From Geodermatophilus sp. YIM 151500 (GTDB lineage: Bacteria > Actinomycetota > Actinomycetes > Mycobacteriales > Geodermatophilaceae): a stretch of 64,000 nt of DNA. Made by a program: the position numbers and the translations under genes. Where the stretch lies: NCBI RefSeq assembly GCF_025716945.1, contig NZ_JAOVZT010000010.1, positions 23,144 through 87,143 on the forward strand, read 5' to 3'. Shown here in pieces: positions 20,011-28,708 of the stretch (positions are counted from its first letter, which is position 1; every line of letters starts with the position of its first letter). A model generated the notes under the pieces. The model did not search any database. It was not told the DNA's origin and saw only the letters and a list, made by a program, of their open reading frames with translations.

Positions 20011-21080
20011 CGCAGCTCGCGGGCGACGGCCAGGGCCTCGTCCGTGCCGATGCTGCCCGCCACGACCGTCACCACGCCGTCGTCGACCCACACCACGCCG
20101 GCGAGCAGGCCGTCCCGGGAGGCGAGCGCGGTCGCGGGCAGGCCGTCGACGTCCGCCGGCTCGCTCGTGACCCGGTCGGCCGGGACCGGGAGCGGCAGGG
20201 TCGAGCCGTCGGCGGACAGCGCGCGCAGCTGCTCGGCGAGGTCGGCCGGCAGACCCGGCAGCGACAGCAGGAGGTCGCGGGCGGTCTCGAACGGCACGCC
20301 GTCGGAGTAGACGGTGGGCGCCACCGCGCGGGCGACGACGAGCGCCGGCAGGCCGGAGGACTGCGACCACACGGCCGCGACGCCGGGCCCGGCCTCCATG
20401 CGGAAGCGGCTGCCGGCCAGCTCCGCCGGCAGCTCGCCGCCTCCCGCGGCCGCGACCGACTCGGCGTCGAACGTGAAGGTCGCGGTGACCTGCCCCACCA
20501 CCTGGTAGGCCGGCTCGCCGACGACGCCCGTGGGCAGCTCCGCGACGGCCGGGACGTCGAGCCCGGTGCGTTCCTCCGCGGTGGCGGCGTCCGGGACGGT
20601 CTCCGGCTCGCCGGACCCGGTGACCTCGAGGTCGCCGTAGGCGGTCAGGTCGGGTAGCGCCACCAGGTCGGCGGGGCGGAACTCGACCGGCGCGACCTGC
20701 TCGGTGCGGAAGATCGGCAGCCAGTCGTTGGCGGCCGCGACGCCGCCGCCGGCCACCACGACGAGCGCGCCGAGGGCGGCCACCGCCGGGCGGCGCAGCG
20801 CCGCCCGCCACCGGCCGGCCCGGGCCGGCCGCCGGGCCGGGGCGGGCGCCGGAGCGGTCGTCGCGAGCGTCGCGGCGAGGCCTGCCCAGGCGCGGTCGAC
20901 GTCGACCTCCGCGGCGCCGCCGGGGCGCAGGGCGCCGCCGACCGCGGCCGCGTCGGCGCGGGCGGCCGCCAGACCGGTCAGGCAGGTCGCGCAGGAGGCG
21001 ACGTGCGCCCGGTCGTCGTCGGAGACGGCGACGGGCTCGTCGAGCAGCCTCCGCAGGGTTCCGTCAGACGGATGACGCAT
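20007..21080 (-). CDS. Membrane anti-sigma factor with zinc-binding (ZAS) motif
   Basis: The 357-residue protein starts with a cytoplasmic segment holding the HxxxCxxC zinc anti-sigma motif (H26, C30, C33 in AHVASCATC). One membrane helix follows around residues 85-105 (VAALGALVVVAGGGVAAAN). A long extracytoplasmic domain of about 245 residues follows, with two related halves of MucB/outer-membrane-sensor-like character that I cannot assign firmly. It overlaps the sigma gene by 17 bases at its start and the ABC ATPase gene by four at its end. It should hold the sigma factor inactive until an envelope signal is sensed. Confidence 0.82.
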   Translation of the reverse strand: MRHPSDGTLRRLLDEPVAVSDDDRAHVASCATCLTGLAAARADAAAVGGALRPGGAAEVDVDRAWAGLAATLATTAPAPAPARRPARAGRWRAALRRPAVAALGALVVVAGGGVAAANDWLPIFRTEQVAPVEFRPADLVALPDLTAYGDLEVTGSGEPETVPDAATAEERTGLDVPAVAELPTGVVGEPAYQVVGQVTATFTFDAESVAAAGGGELPAELAGSRFRMEAGPGVAAVWSQSSGLPALVVARAVAPTVYSDGVPFETARDLLLSLPGLPADLAEQLRALSADGSTLPLPVPADRVTSEPADVDGLPATALASRDGLLAGVVWVDDGVVTVVAGSIGTDEALAVARELR

Positions 21081-21582
21081 CGTTCCCCAACTCCTCGCGC
21101 AGGGCGGATTCGGCGCGGCGCACGGTCGTGCCCACGCTGCCGACGGACAGGCCGAGGGCCCCGGCCACCTCGGCGTAGCTCGCGCCGCTGTGCCGCAGCA
21201 CCAGCGCCACGGCCTGCTTGCGGGGCAGCCGGGCCAGCGCGGCCCGGACCCGGCTGCTCTCGTCGCCGGCGACGACGGCGTCGGCGACGTCGGGGACGTC
21301 CCGGCCACCGGCGCCGACCGCCTGCTCGCGCGCCGCGCGCCGCCGACCGGCCCGCAGGACGTTGAGCGCGGTGTGCGCGGCGGCCACGGTGAGCCACCCG
21401 GTGGCCTCACCGGCCGGTACCGAGGAGCGGCCGAAGGACAGGAAGACCTCCTGGGCGACGTCCTCGGCCCAGTCGCGGGAGCCGAGCACCCGGGCGGCGA
21501 CGGCGACCACCCGCGGGTAGTCGGACCGGAACACCTGCTCGAGGTCGGGTCGCACGCCCGGCGGGGCGGCTGCCGCGCTCAC
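21064..21582 (-). CDS. ECF RNA polymerase sigma factor
   Basis: From GTG at 21582 the protein is 172 residues. It has region 2 (VFRSDYPRVVAVAARVL, DWAEDVAQEVFLSF) and region 4 (LARLPRKQAVALVLRHSGASYAEVAGALGLS, split across positions 110-150). It is a typical small ECF sigma factor of the SigE/RpoE type. The frame stays open to a GTG at 21693, but that longer form has only a weak ribosome site and would add 37 poorly structured residues. An imperfect inverted repeat, GGGATGTGACACATTCCC, lies just there (21682-21699) and could be promoter or operator sequence. It is the first gene of the sigma, anti-sigma, ATPase, permease operon and probably controls it. Confidence 0.85.
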   Translation of the reverse strand: MSAAAAPPGVRPDLEQVFRSDYPRVVAVAARVLGSRDWAEDVAQEVFLSFGRSSVPAGEATGWLTVAAAHTALNVLRAGRRRAAREQAVGAGGRDVPDVADAVVAGDESSRVRAALARLPRKQAVALVLRHSGASYAEVAGALGLSVGSVGTTVRRAESALREELGNDASSV

Positions 21583-21784
21583 CCGCGTCCGTGCCGCCGC
21601 GCCGGCGACGGGCAGGACGGCGGTTGCGCCGGACGGATCCGGGAATGAGGGGCCCACACCGGGAGAGCACCGCCGCGCGCCGGGATGTGACACATTCCCA
21701 TGATCGTCGTGCGCGGGCGCCCCGGAGTGCCCCCCGTGTGCGACGCGCCGTCCCGCCCCCGCGGCCCGCCGCCCGCCCCGACAG

Positions 21785-21814
21785 CGACGGTGGTGATGGC
21801 CATCACCACCGTCG
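21785..21814. terminator. 30-bp perfect palindrome after the flavin reductase gene
   Basis: Positions 21785-21799 and 21800-21814 are exact reverse complements, centred on GGCC, with the arm sequence CGACGGTGGTGATGG. It begins six bases beyond the 3' end of the minus-strand flavin reductase gene. A terminator hairpin is the simplest reading. Confidence 0.65.
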
Positions 21815-21819
21815 GAGGG

Positions 21820-22323
21820 TCAGGCCTGGACGGGGACGGCCTCGGCGTACCGGCCGCGCAGCCGCAGCAGGGGCCGGGCGCGCACGTCGAGCACCGGGAC
21901 GGCGTCGACCTCCAGCAGCGCGAGCACGTGGTCGCCGGCCGGCACCAGCGACGACACCCGGCAGTCGAGCCCGGCCACGCCGTCGCGCAGCACGATCGCG
22001 CCGCTGCCGGCCGCCCGGGTCCAGGGGACGGACTCCAGCAGGTGCCGGGCGCTGGGGCGACCGGCCGAGGCGAAGCGGCTGGCGACGATCGCGTGCTGCG
22101 CGGCGAGCACGGTGAGGGCGCAGGCGCCGACCCCGCCGAGCACCTCGGCCGGATAGCCGTCGGCCGCCAGCCCGACGGCGACCAGCGGCGGCGCCGCCGA
22201 GACGCTCATGACCGAGCTCACCGTCGTCCCGACGTCGTCGATGTCGTCCTGCACGGTCAGCAGGCACACGCCGGAGGCGTACTGCCGCAGCGCAGCGGCG
22301 AACTCGGCGGCGTCGACCGGCAT
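21820..22323 (-). CDS. Flavin reductase-like FMN-binding protein
   Basis: The 167-residue protein matches the flavin reductase domain. It has FAAALRQYASGVCLLTV at the start, the flavin-binding TTVSSVMSVSAAPPLVAVGL, and WTRAAGSGAIVLRDGVAGLDCRV before the C-terminal RGRYAE. Such proteins either supply reduced FMN to a two-component monooxygenase or act as F420/FMN-dependent reductases. No monooxygenase partner is nearby, so the role is open. ATG at 22323 is chosen over a frame extending to 22434, because the longer version would overlap the divergent oxidoreductase promoter and start. Confidence 0.82.
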   Translation of the reverse strand: MPVDAAEFAAALRQYASGVCLLTVQDDIDDVGTTVSSVMSVSAAPPLVAVGLAADGYPAEVLGGVGACALTVLAAQHAIVASRFASAGRPSARHLLESVPWTRAAGSGAIVLRDGVAGLDCRVSSLVPAGDHVLALLEVDAVPVLDVRARPLLRLRGRYAEAVPVQA

Positions 22324-22357
22324 GGCGGCCAGTCGACCACATCGTGAGGATGGGTCG

Positions 22358-23803
22358 GTGACCAGTGCGCGGGAGCGGACCTTCGACGTCGTCGTCCTCG
22401 GCGCCGGGTCGACCGGTGAGAACCTGGCGGACATCGTGGTGAAGGGCGGGCTGTCCGCCGTCCTGGTCGAGCCCGACCTGGTCGGCGGCGAGTGCTCCTA
22501 CTGGGCCTGCATGCCGAGCAAGGCCCTGCTGCGCGGCACCGAGGTGCTCACCGAGGCGCGGTCGGTCGACGGCGCCCGGCAGGCGGTCACCGGGCGGCAG
22601 GACGTCGCCGCCACGCTCGCCCGCCGCGACACCTTCACCCACGGTTGGGACGACTCCAGCCAGGTGAGCTGGGTCGAGAGCGCCGGGATCGCGCTCGTCC
22701 GCGGCGCCGGACGGCTGGACGGCGAGCGGGCGGTGGTCGTCGGCACCGGTGACGGCGACCTGCGGCTCACCGCCCGGCACGCGGTCGGGGTGTGCACCGG
22801 CTCGGAGCCGGCCCTGCCACCGGTCGACGGGCTGGCCGACGTCGAGCCCTGGATGCCGCGCGACGCCACCAGCGCGAAGGAGGCGCCCGGCCGGCTGCTC
22901 GTGCTGGGTGGCGGCTACGTGGGTTGCGAGATGGCCTTCGCCTGGCAGGCGCTCGGCTCGCGGGTGACCGTGCTGGAGATGGGGGACCGGCTGCTGGCGG
23001 GTGCCGAGCGCGCCGCGTCCGACGCGGTGGCCGCCTCGCTCCGCGAGCGCGACGTCGACGTCCGGCTGGGGACCGGGGTGACCGCGGCCCGGCGCGACGG
23101 CGCCGAGGTCGTGGTGACGACGGCGGACGGCGAGCTGCGCGGCGACCGGCTGCTGGTCGCGGTCGGCCGGCGCGCCCGCACGCGGGACCTCGGCGTGGAG
23201 ACCGTCGGGCTGGAACCCGGGCGCTACCTCGACGTCGACGACTCGATGCAGGTGCGCGGGCGGCCGTGGCTGTACGGCGTCGGCGACGTCAACGGCCGCC
23301 GCCAGCTCACGCACATGGGCAAGTACCAGGCCCGGCAGGCCGGCGCCGCCATCGTCGCCCGGGCGCGGGGGGAGGAGGTCCCGCTCGACGACTGGTCGCC
23401 GTTCGCAGCCACCGCCGACCGGGTCGCGACCCCGTCGGTCGTGTTCACCTCCCCGCAGGTCGCCAGCGTCGGCCTGACGTCGGCCGAGGCCGCGCAGCAG
23501 GGCCGGCCGCACCGGGTCGTCGAGTACCCGATCGGCCAGGTCGCCGGGGCGTCGCTGTTCACCGACGGCTACGAGGGGACGGCGATCGCGGTCGTCGACG
23601 CCGAACGGGAGGTGCTGCTCGGGGCGACCTTCGTCGGCGCCGGGGTCGCCGAGCTGCTGCAGGCGGCCACCGTCGCCGTCGTCGGGGAGGTGCCGATCAG
23701 CCGGCTGTGGCACGCGGTGCCCGCCTATCCGACGATGAACGAGGTCTGGCTGCGGCTCCTGGAGACCTGGCGCGACTCGGGCGCCGACGGGGAGGTCGGG
23801 TGA
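22358..23803 (+). CDS. FAD-dependent pyridine nucleotide-disulfide oxidoreductase
   Basis: The 481-residue protein is related to dihydrolipoamide dehydrogenase and mercuric reductase. FAD motif VVLGAGSTGENLAD is at residue 10, the redox-active pair CSYWAC in GGECSYWACMPSK near residue 48, and the NAD motif LGGGYVGCEMAFAW near residue 185. YGVGDVNGR and a C-terminal dimer segment HAVPAYPTMNE supply the catalytic His/Glu pair. The substrate is unknown; no mer genes or 2-oxoacid dehydrogenase genes are adjacent. GTG at 22358 follows GAGGATGG. A longer upstream frame overlaps the divergent flavin reductase gene and is rejected. The next gene overlaps by four bases. Confidence 0.88.
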   Translation: MTSARERTFDVVVLGAGSTGENLADIVVKGGLSAVLVEPDLVGGECSYWACMPSKALLRGTEVLTEARSVDGARQAVTGRQDVAATLARRDTFTHGWDDSSQVSWVESAGIALVRGAGRLDGERAVVVGTGDGDLRLTARHAVGVCTGSEPALPPVDGLADVEPWMPRDATSAKEAPGRLLVLGGGYVGCEMAFAWQALGSRVTVLEMGDRLLAGAERAASDAVAASLRERDVDVRLGTGVTAARRDGAEVVVTTADGELRGDRLLVAVGRRARTRDLGVETVGLEPGRYLDVDDSMQVRGRPWLYGVGDVNGRRQLTHMGKYQARQAGAAIVARARGEEVPLDDWSPFAATADRVATPSVVFTSPQVASVGLTSAEAAQQGRPHRVVEYPIGQVAGASLFTDGYEGTAIAVVDAEREVLLGATFVGAGVAELLQAATVAVVGEVPISRLWHAVPAYPTMNEVWLRLLETWRDSGADGEVG

Positions 23804-24273
23804 CGGAACGCAAGCCGCCCGGTGTGTCGTTCCAGACGTGGGTCGACTCCCAGGTGCGCAGGGCGCAGGAGGCCGGCGCCTTCGACGACCTGGCCGGGGC
23901 CGGCCGGCCGCTCGCGGGCCTCGACCGCGAGCTGACCAGCTACGACTGGGCGCTGGAGTGGGCCCGCCGGGAGAACGTCGACCCGCTGGGCATGCTGCCG
24001 CCCGGGTTGGCGCTGCGCCGGGAGCGGGAGGACCTGCCGGCCCGGCTGGCCCGGTTGCCGTCGGAGACGGCGGTGCGCGCCGCGGTCGACAACTTCAACG
24101 CGCGCGTCGACGCCTTCTGGCGGCGGCCCGCCGAGGGCCCGCCCGTGCCGGTCGGGCAGGTCGACGTCGCCGCCGCGGTGGCCGCGTGGCGCGCGGCCCG
24201 CCCCGCCCCGGCCGAGGAGGCGGCGCCGCCCGCGCCGACGACCCGCCGGCGGTGGTGGCGGCGCCGGCGCTGA
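23800..24273 (+). CDS. DnaJ-homologue subfamily C28-like protein (DUF1992)
   Basis: This 157-residue protein has the DUF1992 signature: WVDSQVRRAQEAGAFDDL followed by GAGRPL and YDWALEW. Function is not established; the name comes from eukaryotic proteins in which this domain follows a J-domain, and no J-domain is present here. The C terminus is basic (RRRWWRRRR), possibly for membrane or nucleic acid contact. GTG at 23800 overlaps the oxidoreductase stop as GTGA, so the two genes are translated together. It is convergent with the Nudix hydrolase gene 14 bases away. Confidence 0.82.
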   Translation: MTERKPPGVSFQTWVDSQVRRAQEAGAFDDLAGAGRPLAGLDRELTSYDWALEWARRENVDPLGMLPPGLALRREREDLPARLARLPSETAVRAAVDNFNARVDAFWRRPAEGPPVPVGQVDVAAAVAAWRAARPAPAEEAAPPAPTTRRRWWRRRR

Positions 24274-24287
24274 CCCGGCCCGGCCGG

Positions 24288-24812
24288 TCAGCCGCGGAGC
24301 AGCCAGAGCGCGTAGGCGGCCAGCGACGGGCCGTCGGTGAACCGGCCGTCGCGGATCCGCGCGTGCAGCTCGTCGTCCGGCACGAACGCCTGCACCATGT
24401 CGGCCTCGGTGGCCTCCCGCTGCGCGTCGCCGTGCACGAGGTCGGTGGCCAGCCAGACGTCGAACCGCTGCGTCGCCAGCCCCGGCGCGAGGTCCAGCCG
24501 GCCGAGGTGCTCGATCCGCCGGGCCCGCAGGCCGGTCTCCTCGGCGAGCTCCGCAAGGGCGAGCTCCTCGGCCGACCCGTCGTTGCCGGCCGACCAGGTG
24601 CCCTGCGGGAACTCCCACGCCCGGCGGCCGAGCGGGTAGCGGAACTGCTCGACCAGCCAGAAGCCGTCGTCCTCGCGCGGGAGGACCAGCGCGAAGTGCG
24701 GGCGCTCGACGACGCCGTAGACGCCGGCCGAGCCGTCGGCCAGCTCGACGGCGTCCTCCCGGACCCGGATCCACGGGTTGCGGTACACCTCTCGGCTGCC
24801 CGTCGTCCGCAC
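24288..24812 (-). CDS. Nudix hydrolase, ADP-ribose pyrophosphatase-like
   Basis: The 174-residue protein has VEQFRYPLGRRAWEFPQGT, typical of ADP-sugar pyrophosphatases, and then a Nudix helix ending AELAEETGL. The usual Arg of the Nudix box (REUxEE) is Ala here, while the three metal-binding glutamates are kept, a known variation. Likely substrates are ADP-ribose or other nucleoside diphosphate sugars. The N terminus TTGSREVYRNPWIRVREDAV also fits that branch. The start at 24812 is the first possible codon giving a full domain. It stands alone between convergent and divergent neighbours. Confidence 0.88.
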   Translation of the reverse strand: MRTTGSREVYRNPWIRVREDAVELADGSAGVYGVVERPHFALVLPREDDGFWLVEQFRYPLGRRAWEFPQGTWSAGNDGSAEELALAELAEETGLRARRIEHLGRLDLAPGLATQRFDVWLATDLVHGDAQREATEADMVQAFVPDDELHARIRDGRFTDGPSLAAYALWLLRG

Positions 24813-24859
24813 CCGGTCACCTTGGCAGACGGCGCGGGGCGACGCGCGCTCCGGAAGGC

Positions 24860-25645
24860 TCAGGGCAGGGGGAACGGCGTGGGGTCCGGTCGGGGGAGCG
24901 CGCCCTCGACGGCGGCGGTCACCCGCATGTCGGTGAGCGTCGCCCGACCGCCGAGCGTGGTGAGGAAGGCGGTGTCAGCGGCGTCCCGACCGGAGCAGAT
25001 GCGCACCAGGGACGCCGTCGGGGCCAGCCGCGTCGCGTCGACCGTGCACCAGGTGCCGTCGACGGCGGTCTCGACGACGGCGTGGAAGTCCATCGGCGAC
25101 AGCCCGGGCGCGTAGACGGCGACCAGCCGGGCGGGCACCTCCAGCGCCCGCAGCAGCGTGACGGTGAGGTGCGCGTAGTCGCGGCACACCCCCTGGCCGG
25201 CGAGCAGCGTGTCGACGGCGGTGTCGACCGGGCGGCTCGCGCCGGCGGCGTAGACCAGCCGGCGGTGCACCCAGTCGGCGACCGCGGTGACCAGCTCGCC
25301 CCGGGGCAGCGAGCGGTCGAACTCGCCGGTGGCGAAGCCCTCCAGCTGGTCCGACGGGCAGTAGCGGCTGGGGCGGAGGGCCACCGTCTCCTCGGCCGGC
25401 GTCACCGGCCGAGGCGTGCCGCCGTCCTCGACGCGGGCCGTGTAGCGGACGGTCGTGGTGCCCTCGGCCAGCCGCACCCGGTGCACGCGGGCGCCGTCCA
25501 CCGCGACCTCCTCGGCCGGCACCGGGCGCCCCTCGGTGAGCACGGTGAGCTGCTCCTCGGCCGGGCGGGCGACGGCGACCTGCAGCAGCGCGGTCGCCGG
25601 TGCGGGGCAGGAGAGGGTGAGCGAGGCGGCGACGTCGGTGCGCAT
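24860..25645 (-). CDS. Transglutaminase-like cysteine protease-fold protein
   Basis: The 261-residue protein has an N-terminal beta-rich region (bacterial transglutaminase-like N-terminal domain) and a transglutaminase core with the catalytic triad visible: Cys in GQGVCRDYAHL, His in MDFHAVVE and Asp in TVDATRLAP. No signal peptide or membrane segment is seen, so it is cytoplasmic. Related bacterial proteins are thought to be peptidases or amide hydrolases, often beside peptide ligases, but no such ligase lies here. ATG at 25645 begins the beta-rich domain; the frame extends upstream without plausible sequence. Confidence 0.82.
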   Translation of the reverse strand: MRTDVAASLTLSCPAPATALLQVAVARPAEEQLTVLTEGRPVPAEEVAVDGARVHRVRLAEGTTTVRYTARVEDGGTPRPVTPAEETVALRPSRYCPSDQLEGFATGEFDRSLPRGELVTAVADWVHRRLVYAAGASRPVDTAVDTLLAGQGVCRDYAHLTVTLLRALEVPARLVAVYAPGLSPMDFHAVVETAVDGTWCTVDATRLAPTASLVRICSGRDAADTAFLTTLGGRATLTDMRVTAAVEGALPRPDPTPFPLP

Positions 25646-25750
25646 GGGGGCATCCTGGCGTCCGCGCTGGTCAGGCGCCTCGTGTCGTGCGTCACGGAGC
25701 AGCCGAGCGGAGTGGATCCGTGCGGGTCGCGCGCACGGATGCACTCCGGG

Positions 25751-27610
25751 TCAGGGGTGCTCGTCCGCCGGGGTCTCCTCGGTGCAGGCGGTGTCGGGGT
25801 GGCCCGGGACGTCGGCACCCGACTCGGCCGCGAGCTGCTCGAGCAGCAGCTCGGCGGGGCCGGGGAGGGGAGCCGGACGGCCGAAGGCGTAGCCCTGGGC
25901 CATGGCGCAGCCGTGCTCGCGCAGCCACTCGGCCTGGTCGAGGTCCTCGATGCCCTCGGCGATGACCTGCAGGCCCATGCCGCGGCCGAGCTGCAGCAGC
26001 CCGTGCACCAGGGCGGCGGTCGACGGTTCGGTGACCACGTCCGCGACGAAGGAGCGGTCGATCTTGACGGTGTGGATGGGCAGCCGGTGCAGCGCGGTGA
26101 TGGCCGAGTAGCCGGTGCCGAAGTCGTCGAGCGCCAGCGTGACGCCCTGGTCGGTGACCACCGCCACCGAGTGCAGGGTGGCCTCGGCGGCGAACAGCGC
26201 CGTCGACTCGGTGATCTCCAGCTCGAGCCGCTCGGGCGGCAGCCCGGACTCGGCGAGCGCCGCGGCGACCAGCTCGCTGAACCCCTCCTCGGCCAGGTGC
26301 CGGGCGGAGATGTTGACGTGCACCCGCAGGTCGTCGGGCCAGGTCGCCGCGTCGTGGCAGGCCTGGCGCAGCACCCACTCGCCGAGCTTGGAGGTGAGCC
26401 GGTTGTTCTCCGCGGCGGCGAGGAAGGCGCCGGGCGGCAGCAGGCCCCGGGTGGGGTGCTGCCAGCGGATCAGCGCCTCGTAGCCGAGCAGCGTCTCGTC
26501 GGCCAGGTGGACGATCGGCTGGTAGAACAGCCGCAGCTCGTCGTTGTCGAGCGCGTGCTTGAGGTCGGTCTCCAGCTGCAGCGCGTCCATCTCGCTGCCG
26601 CTGAGGACGCCCTCGTGCACCTCGATGCGCCCCCGGGTGCCGTCGGCCTTCGCCCGGGTGAGCGCGCTCTGGGCCTGCCGCAGCAGGTCGTCGGGCGTCA
26701 TGTCGTTGCCGAGGGTCAGGCCGACGCTGGCCGAGAGGGTGATCTCCCGGTCGTTCACCACGAACGGCTCGTCGAGCACGCCGAGCAGCCGGTGGGCCAG
26801 GGCCCGCAGCCCGTCGAGGTCCTCGACGTCCTCGGCGACGACGAGGAACTCGTCGGCACCGAGCCGGACGGCGGTGTCCTCCACCCGGGTGCTCCAGCGC
26901 AGCCGGTCGGCCACCTGGCTGAGCAGCAGGTCGCCGGCCTCGTGCCCGAGCGCCTCGTTGACCGCCTTGAACCGGTCGACGTTCAGGTGCACGAGGCCCA
27001 CCTGCAGGCCGCGGCGGCGGGAGAGCGCCACGGCGTGCCGCAGCCGGTCGGTCAGCGCGCGCCGGTTGGGCAGGCCGGTGAGCGGGTCGGTGAAGGCCCG
27101 GCGGACCAGGTCCTCCTCCGCCCGGCGGCGGTCGGTCACGTCGACCAGCGACAGGACGACGAACATCGGCGAGCCGTTGCTGTGGTGCACCACCTCGTGC
27201 GACTGCACCACCCACAGCTCGCGGCCGTCGGAGCGCCGCAGCCGCCGCTCGCCGTCCAGCAGCAGGTAGGGGTCCAGCTGCGGCGCGTCCGGCGGCTGGA
27301 ACGGCGCGATGTCGCTGATCGGCGCGTCGTCGGGGTGCGCGAGCAGGTCGACGTGCCGGCCGGCGAGCTCCTCCGCCGTCCGCCCGGTCAGGGCGCACAG
27401 CATGGTGTTGGCGACGAGCACGTGACCGTCGAGGTCGACCAGGGCCTTGGCGATCGGCGCGGCGAGGAACAGCGCCTGGAACAGCTGGCCGCGGTCGGCG
27501 AGCAGCGTGTCGATCGCGCGCAGGCGGTGCCCGGACGCCGCGAGAGGAGCGCCGCCGGAGTCGCGCGACGGCTCGGGGGCGGGGAAGCTCACCCGGACAC
27601 CTTCACTCAT
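25751..27610 (-). CDS. PAS-GGDEF(degenerate)-EAL protein, probable c-di-GMP phosphodiesterase
   Basis: The 619-residue cytoplasmic protein has a PAS domain (about 40-165, with FLAAPIAKALVDLDGHVL and VVLSLVDVTDRRRAEE), a GGDEF domain and an EAL domain. The GGDEF site reads GADEF at 251-255, so cyclase activity is doubtful, while the inhibitory site RxxD is intact (RVED, 242-245) and could sense c-di-GMP or GTP. The EAL domain keeps YEALIRW, LEITEST and LDDFGTGYSA, so phosphodiesterase activity is likely. ATG at 27610 is my choice; GTG at 27640 would add ten residues and neither has a strong ribosome site. It lies downstream of nadC after a hairpin, so probably has its own promoter. Confidence 0.88.
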   Translation of the reverse strand: MSEGVRVSFPAPEPSRDSGGAPLAASGHRLRAIDTLLADRGQLFQALFLAAPIAKALVDLDGHVLVANTMLCALTGRTAEELAGRHVDLLAHPDDAPISDIAPFQPPDAPQLDPYLLLDGERRLRRSDGRELWVVQSHEVVHHSNGSPMFVVLSLVDVTDRRRAEEDLVRRAFTDPLTGLPNRRALTDRLRHAVALSRRRGLQVGLVHLNVDRFKAVNEALGHEAGDLLLSQVADRLRWSTRVEDTAVRLGADEFLVVAEDVEDLDGLRALAHRLLGVLDEPFVVNDREITLSASVGLTLGNDMTPDDLLRQAQSALTRAKADGTRGRIEVHEGVLSGSEMDALQLETDLKHALDNDELRLFYQPIVHLADETLLGYEALIRWQHPTRGLLPPGAFLAAAENNRLTSKLGEWVLRQACHDAATWPDDLRVHVNISARHLAEEGFSELVAAALAESGLPPERLELEITESTALFAAEATLHSVAVVTDQGVTLALDDFGTGYSAITALHRLPIHTVKIDRSFVADVVTEPSTAALVHGLLQLGRGMGLQVIAEGIEDLDQAEWLREHGCAMAQGYAFGRPAPLPGPAELLLEQLAAESGADVPGHPDTACTEETPADEHP

Positions 27611-27669
27611 CGGAGCCGTGGAGTGACGGAACCGGTACACGGAGAGTCGTGGTCAACCGACCACACTGG

Positions 27670-27694
27670 GTGACGGGACGTGCGCGTCCGTCAC
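27670..27694. terminator. Hairpin downstream of nadC
   Basis: GTGACGG (27670-27676) plus ACG (27678-27680) pairs with CGT and CCGTCAC (27685-27694), giving a ten-pair stem with one bulged G and loop TGCG. It lies between the 3' end of the nadABC operon and the PAS-EAL gene on the same strand and probably separates the two transcripts. Confidence 0.5.
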
Positions 27695-27805
27695 ACCCGC
27701 CCGCCCCGTCGCGGGTCCCGGTCGCGTCCGCCGGCACATGCGGTTGCTCCGCCGCATCCGGAACCGCCACGAGTCGTCGAGCGGCGGACCCGGGCGGGGG
27801 GCAGG

Positions 27806-28708
27806 TCAGGCGTGCAGGTCGAAGCCGAGGTCGAGCACCGGCGCGCTGTGGGTGAGCGCCCCCACGGCCAGGTAGTCGACGCCGGTGGCGGCCACCTCCG
27901 CCGCGCGGTCCAGCGACAGTCCGCCGCTGGCCTCCAGCCGCACCCCGGTGCCGCGCACCAGCTCGACCGCGGCGCGGGTGTCGTCGAGGGAGAAGTTGTC
28001 GAGCAGCACGAGCTCGACTCCCACGGCCACGGCCTCGCGGACCTGGTCGAGCGTGTCGCACTCGACCTCGAGCGGCACGTGCGGCGCCGTCGTCCGGACC
28101 GCCTCGACCGCCGCGGTGATGCCGCCGGCGGCCAGGACGTGGTTGTCCTTGACCAGCGCGGCGTCGCCGAGCGCCATCCGGTGGTTGACGCCGGCGCCGC
28201 AGCGGACGGCGTACTTCTCCAGCACCCGCAGGCCCGGCGTGGTCTTGCGGGTGTCGCGGATCGCCGCGCCGCTGCCGGCCACCGCGTCGACCCAGGCCCG
28301 GGTCAGCGTGGCGATGCCCGAGAGCCGGCCGACCAGGTTGAGCGCGGTGCGCTCGGCGGTCAGCAGCGCCCGGGTGGGCCCGGTGACGGTGAGCGCGGGG
28401 CGTCCCGGCTCGGCGGCGGCGCCGTCGGCCGCGCGCAGCACGGTCTCGACGTCCGAGCCCCCGACCAGGGCGAACACCGCGGCGGCCACCGGGACGCCGG
28501 CGAGCACGCCGGGCACGCGCGGAACCACGTCTCCGCTCGCCCGGGCGCGCGCGGGCACGGTCGCCAGCGTGGTGACGTCGGGACCGAGCGCGAGGTCCTC
28601 GTCGAGCGCCCGCCGCACGATCCGCCGGACGCCGGCCGGGTCGAGCCCCCCGGTCCGGAGGGCGTCGGCGACCTCGGCCGGCAGGGTCTCCTCCCGGGCG
28701 GCGGTCAC
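27806..28708 (-). CDS. nadC: Nicotinate-nucleotide pyrophosphorylase (carboxylating)
   Basis: The 300-residue protein is a full-length quinolinate phosphoribosyltransferase. ALDEDLALGPDVTT is the N-terminal motif, IRDTRKTTPGLRVLEKYAV and GAGVNHRMALGDAALVKDNH form the active site, and LEASGGLSL and VDYLAVGALTHSAP the C-terminal end. It converts quinolinate and phosphoribosyl pyrophosphate to nicotinate mononucleotide with release of CO2. GTG at 28708 overlaps the nadB stop as GTGA. It is the last gene of the nadA-nadB-nadC operon. Confidence 0.96.
   Translation of the reverse strand: MTAAREETLPAEVADALRTGGLDPAGVRRIVRRALDEDLALGPDVTTLATVPARARASGDVVPRVPGVLAGVPVAAAVFALVGGSDVETVLRAADGAAAEPGRPALTVTGPTRALLTAERTALNLVGRLSGIATLTRAWVDAVAGSGAAIRDTRKTTPGLRVLEKYAVRCGAGVNHRMALGDAALVKDNHVLAAGGITAAVEAVRTTAPHVPLEVECDTLDQVREAVAVGVELVLLDNFSLDDTRAAVELVRGTGVRLEASGGLSLDRAAEVAATGVDYLAVGALTHSAPVLDLGFDLHA

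Noticed and set aside
21583..21693. Longer ECF sigma factor starting at GTG 21693
   Set aside because: Weak ribosome site and 37 extra residues outside the sigma fold; the stretch more likely holds promoter or operator sequence.
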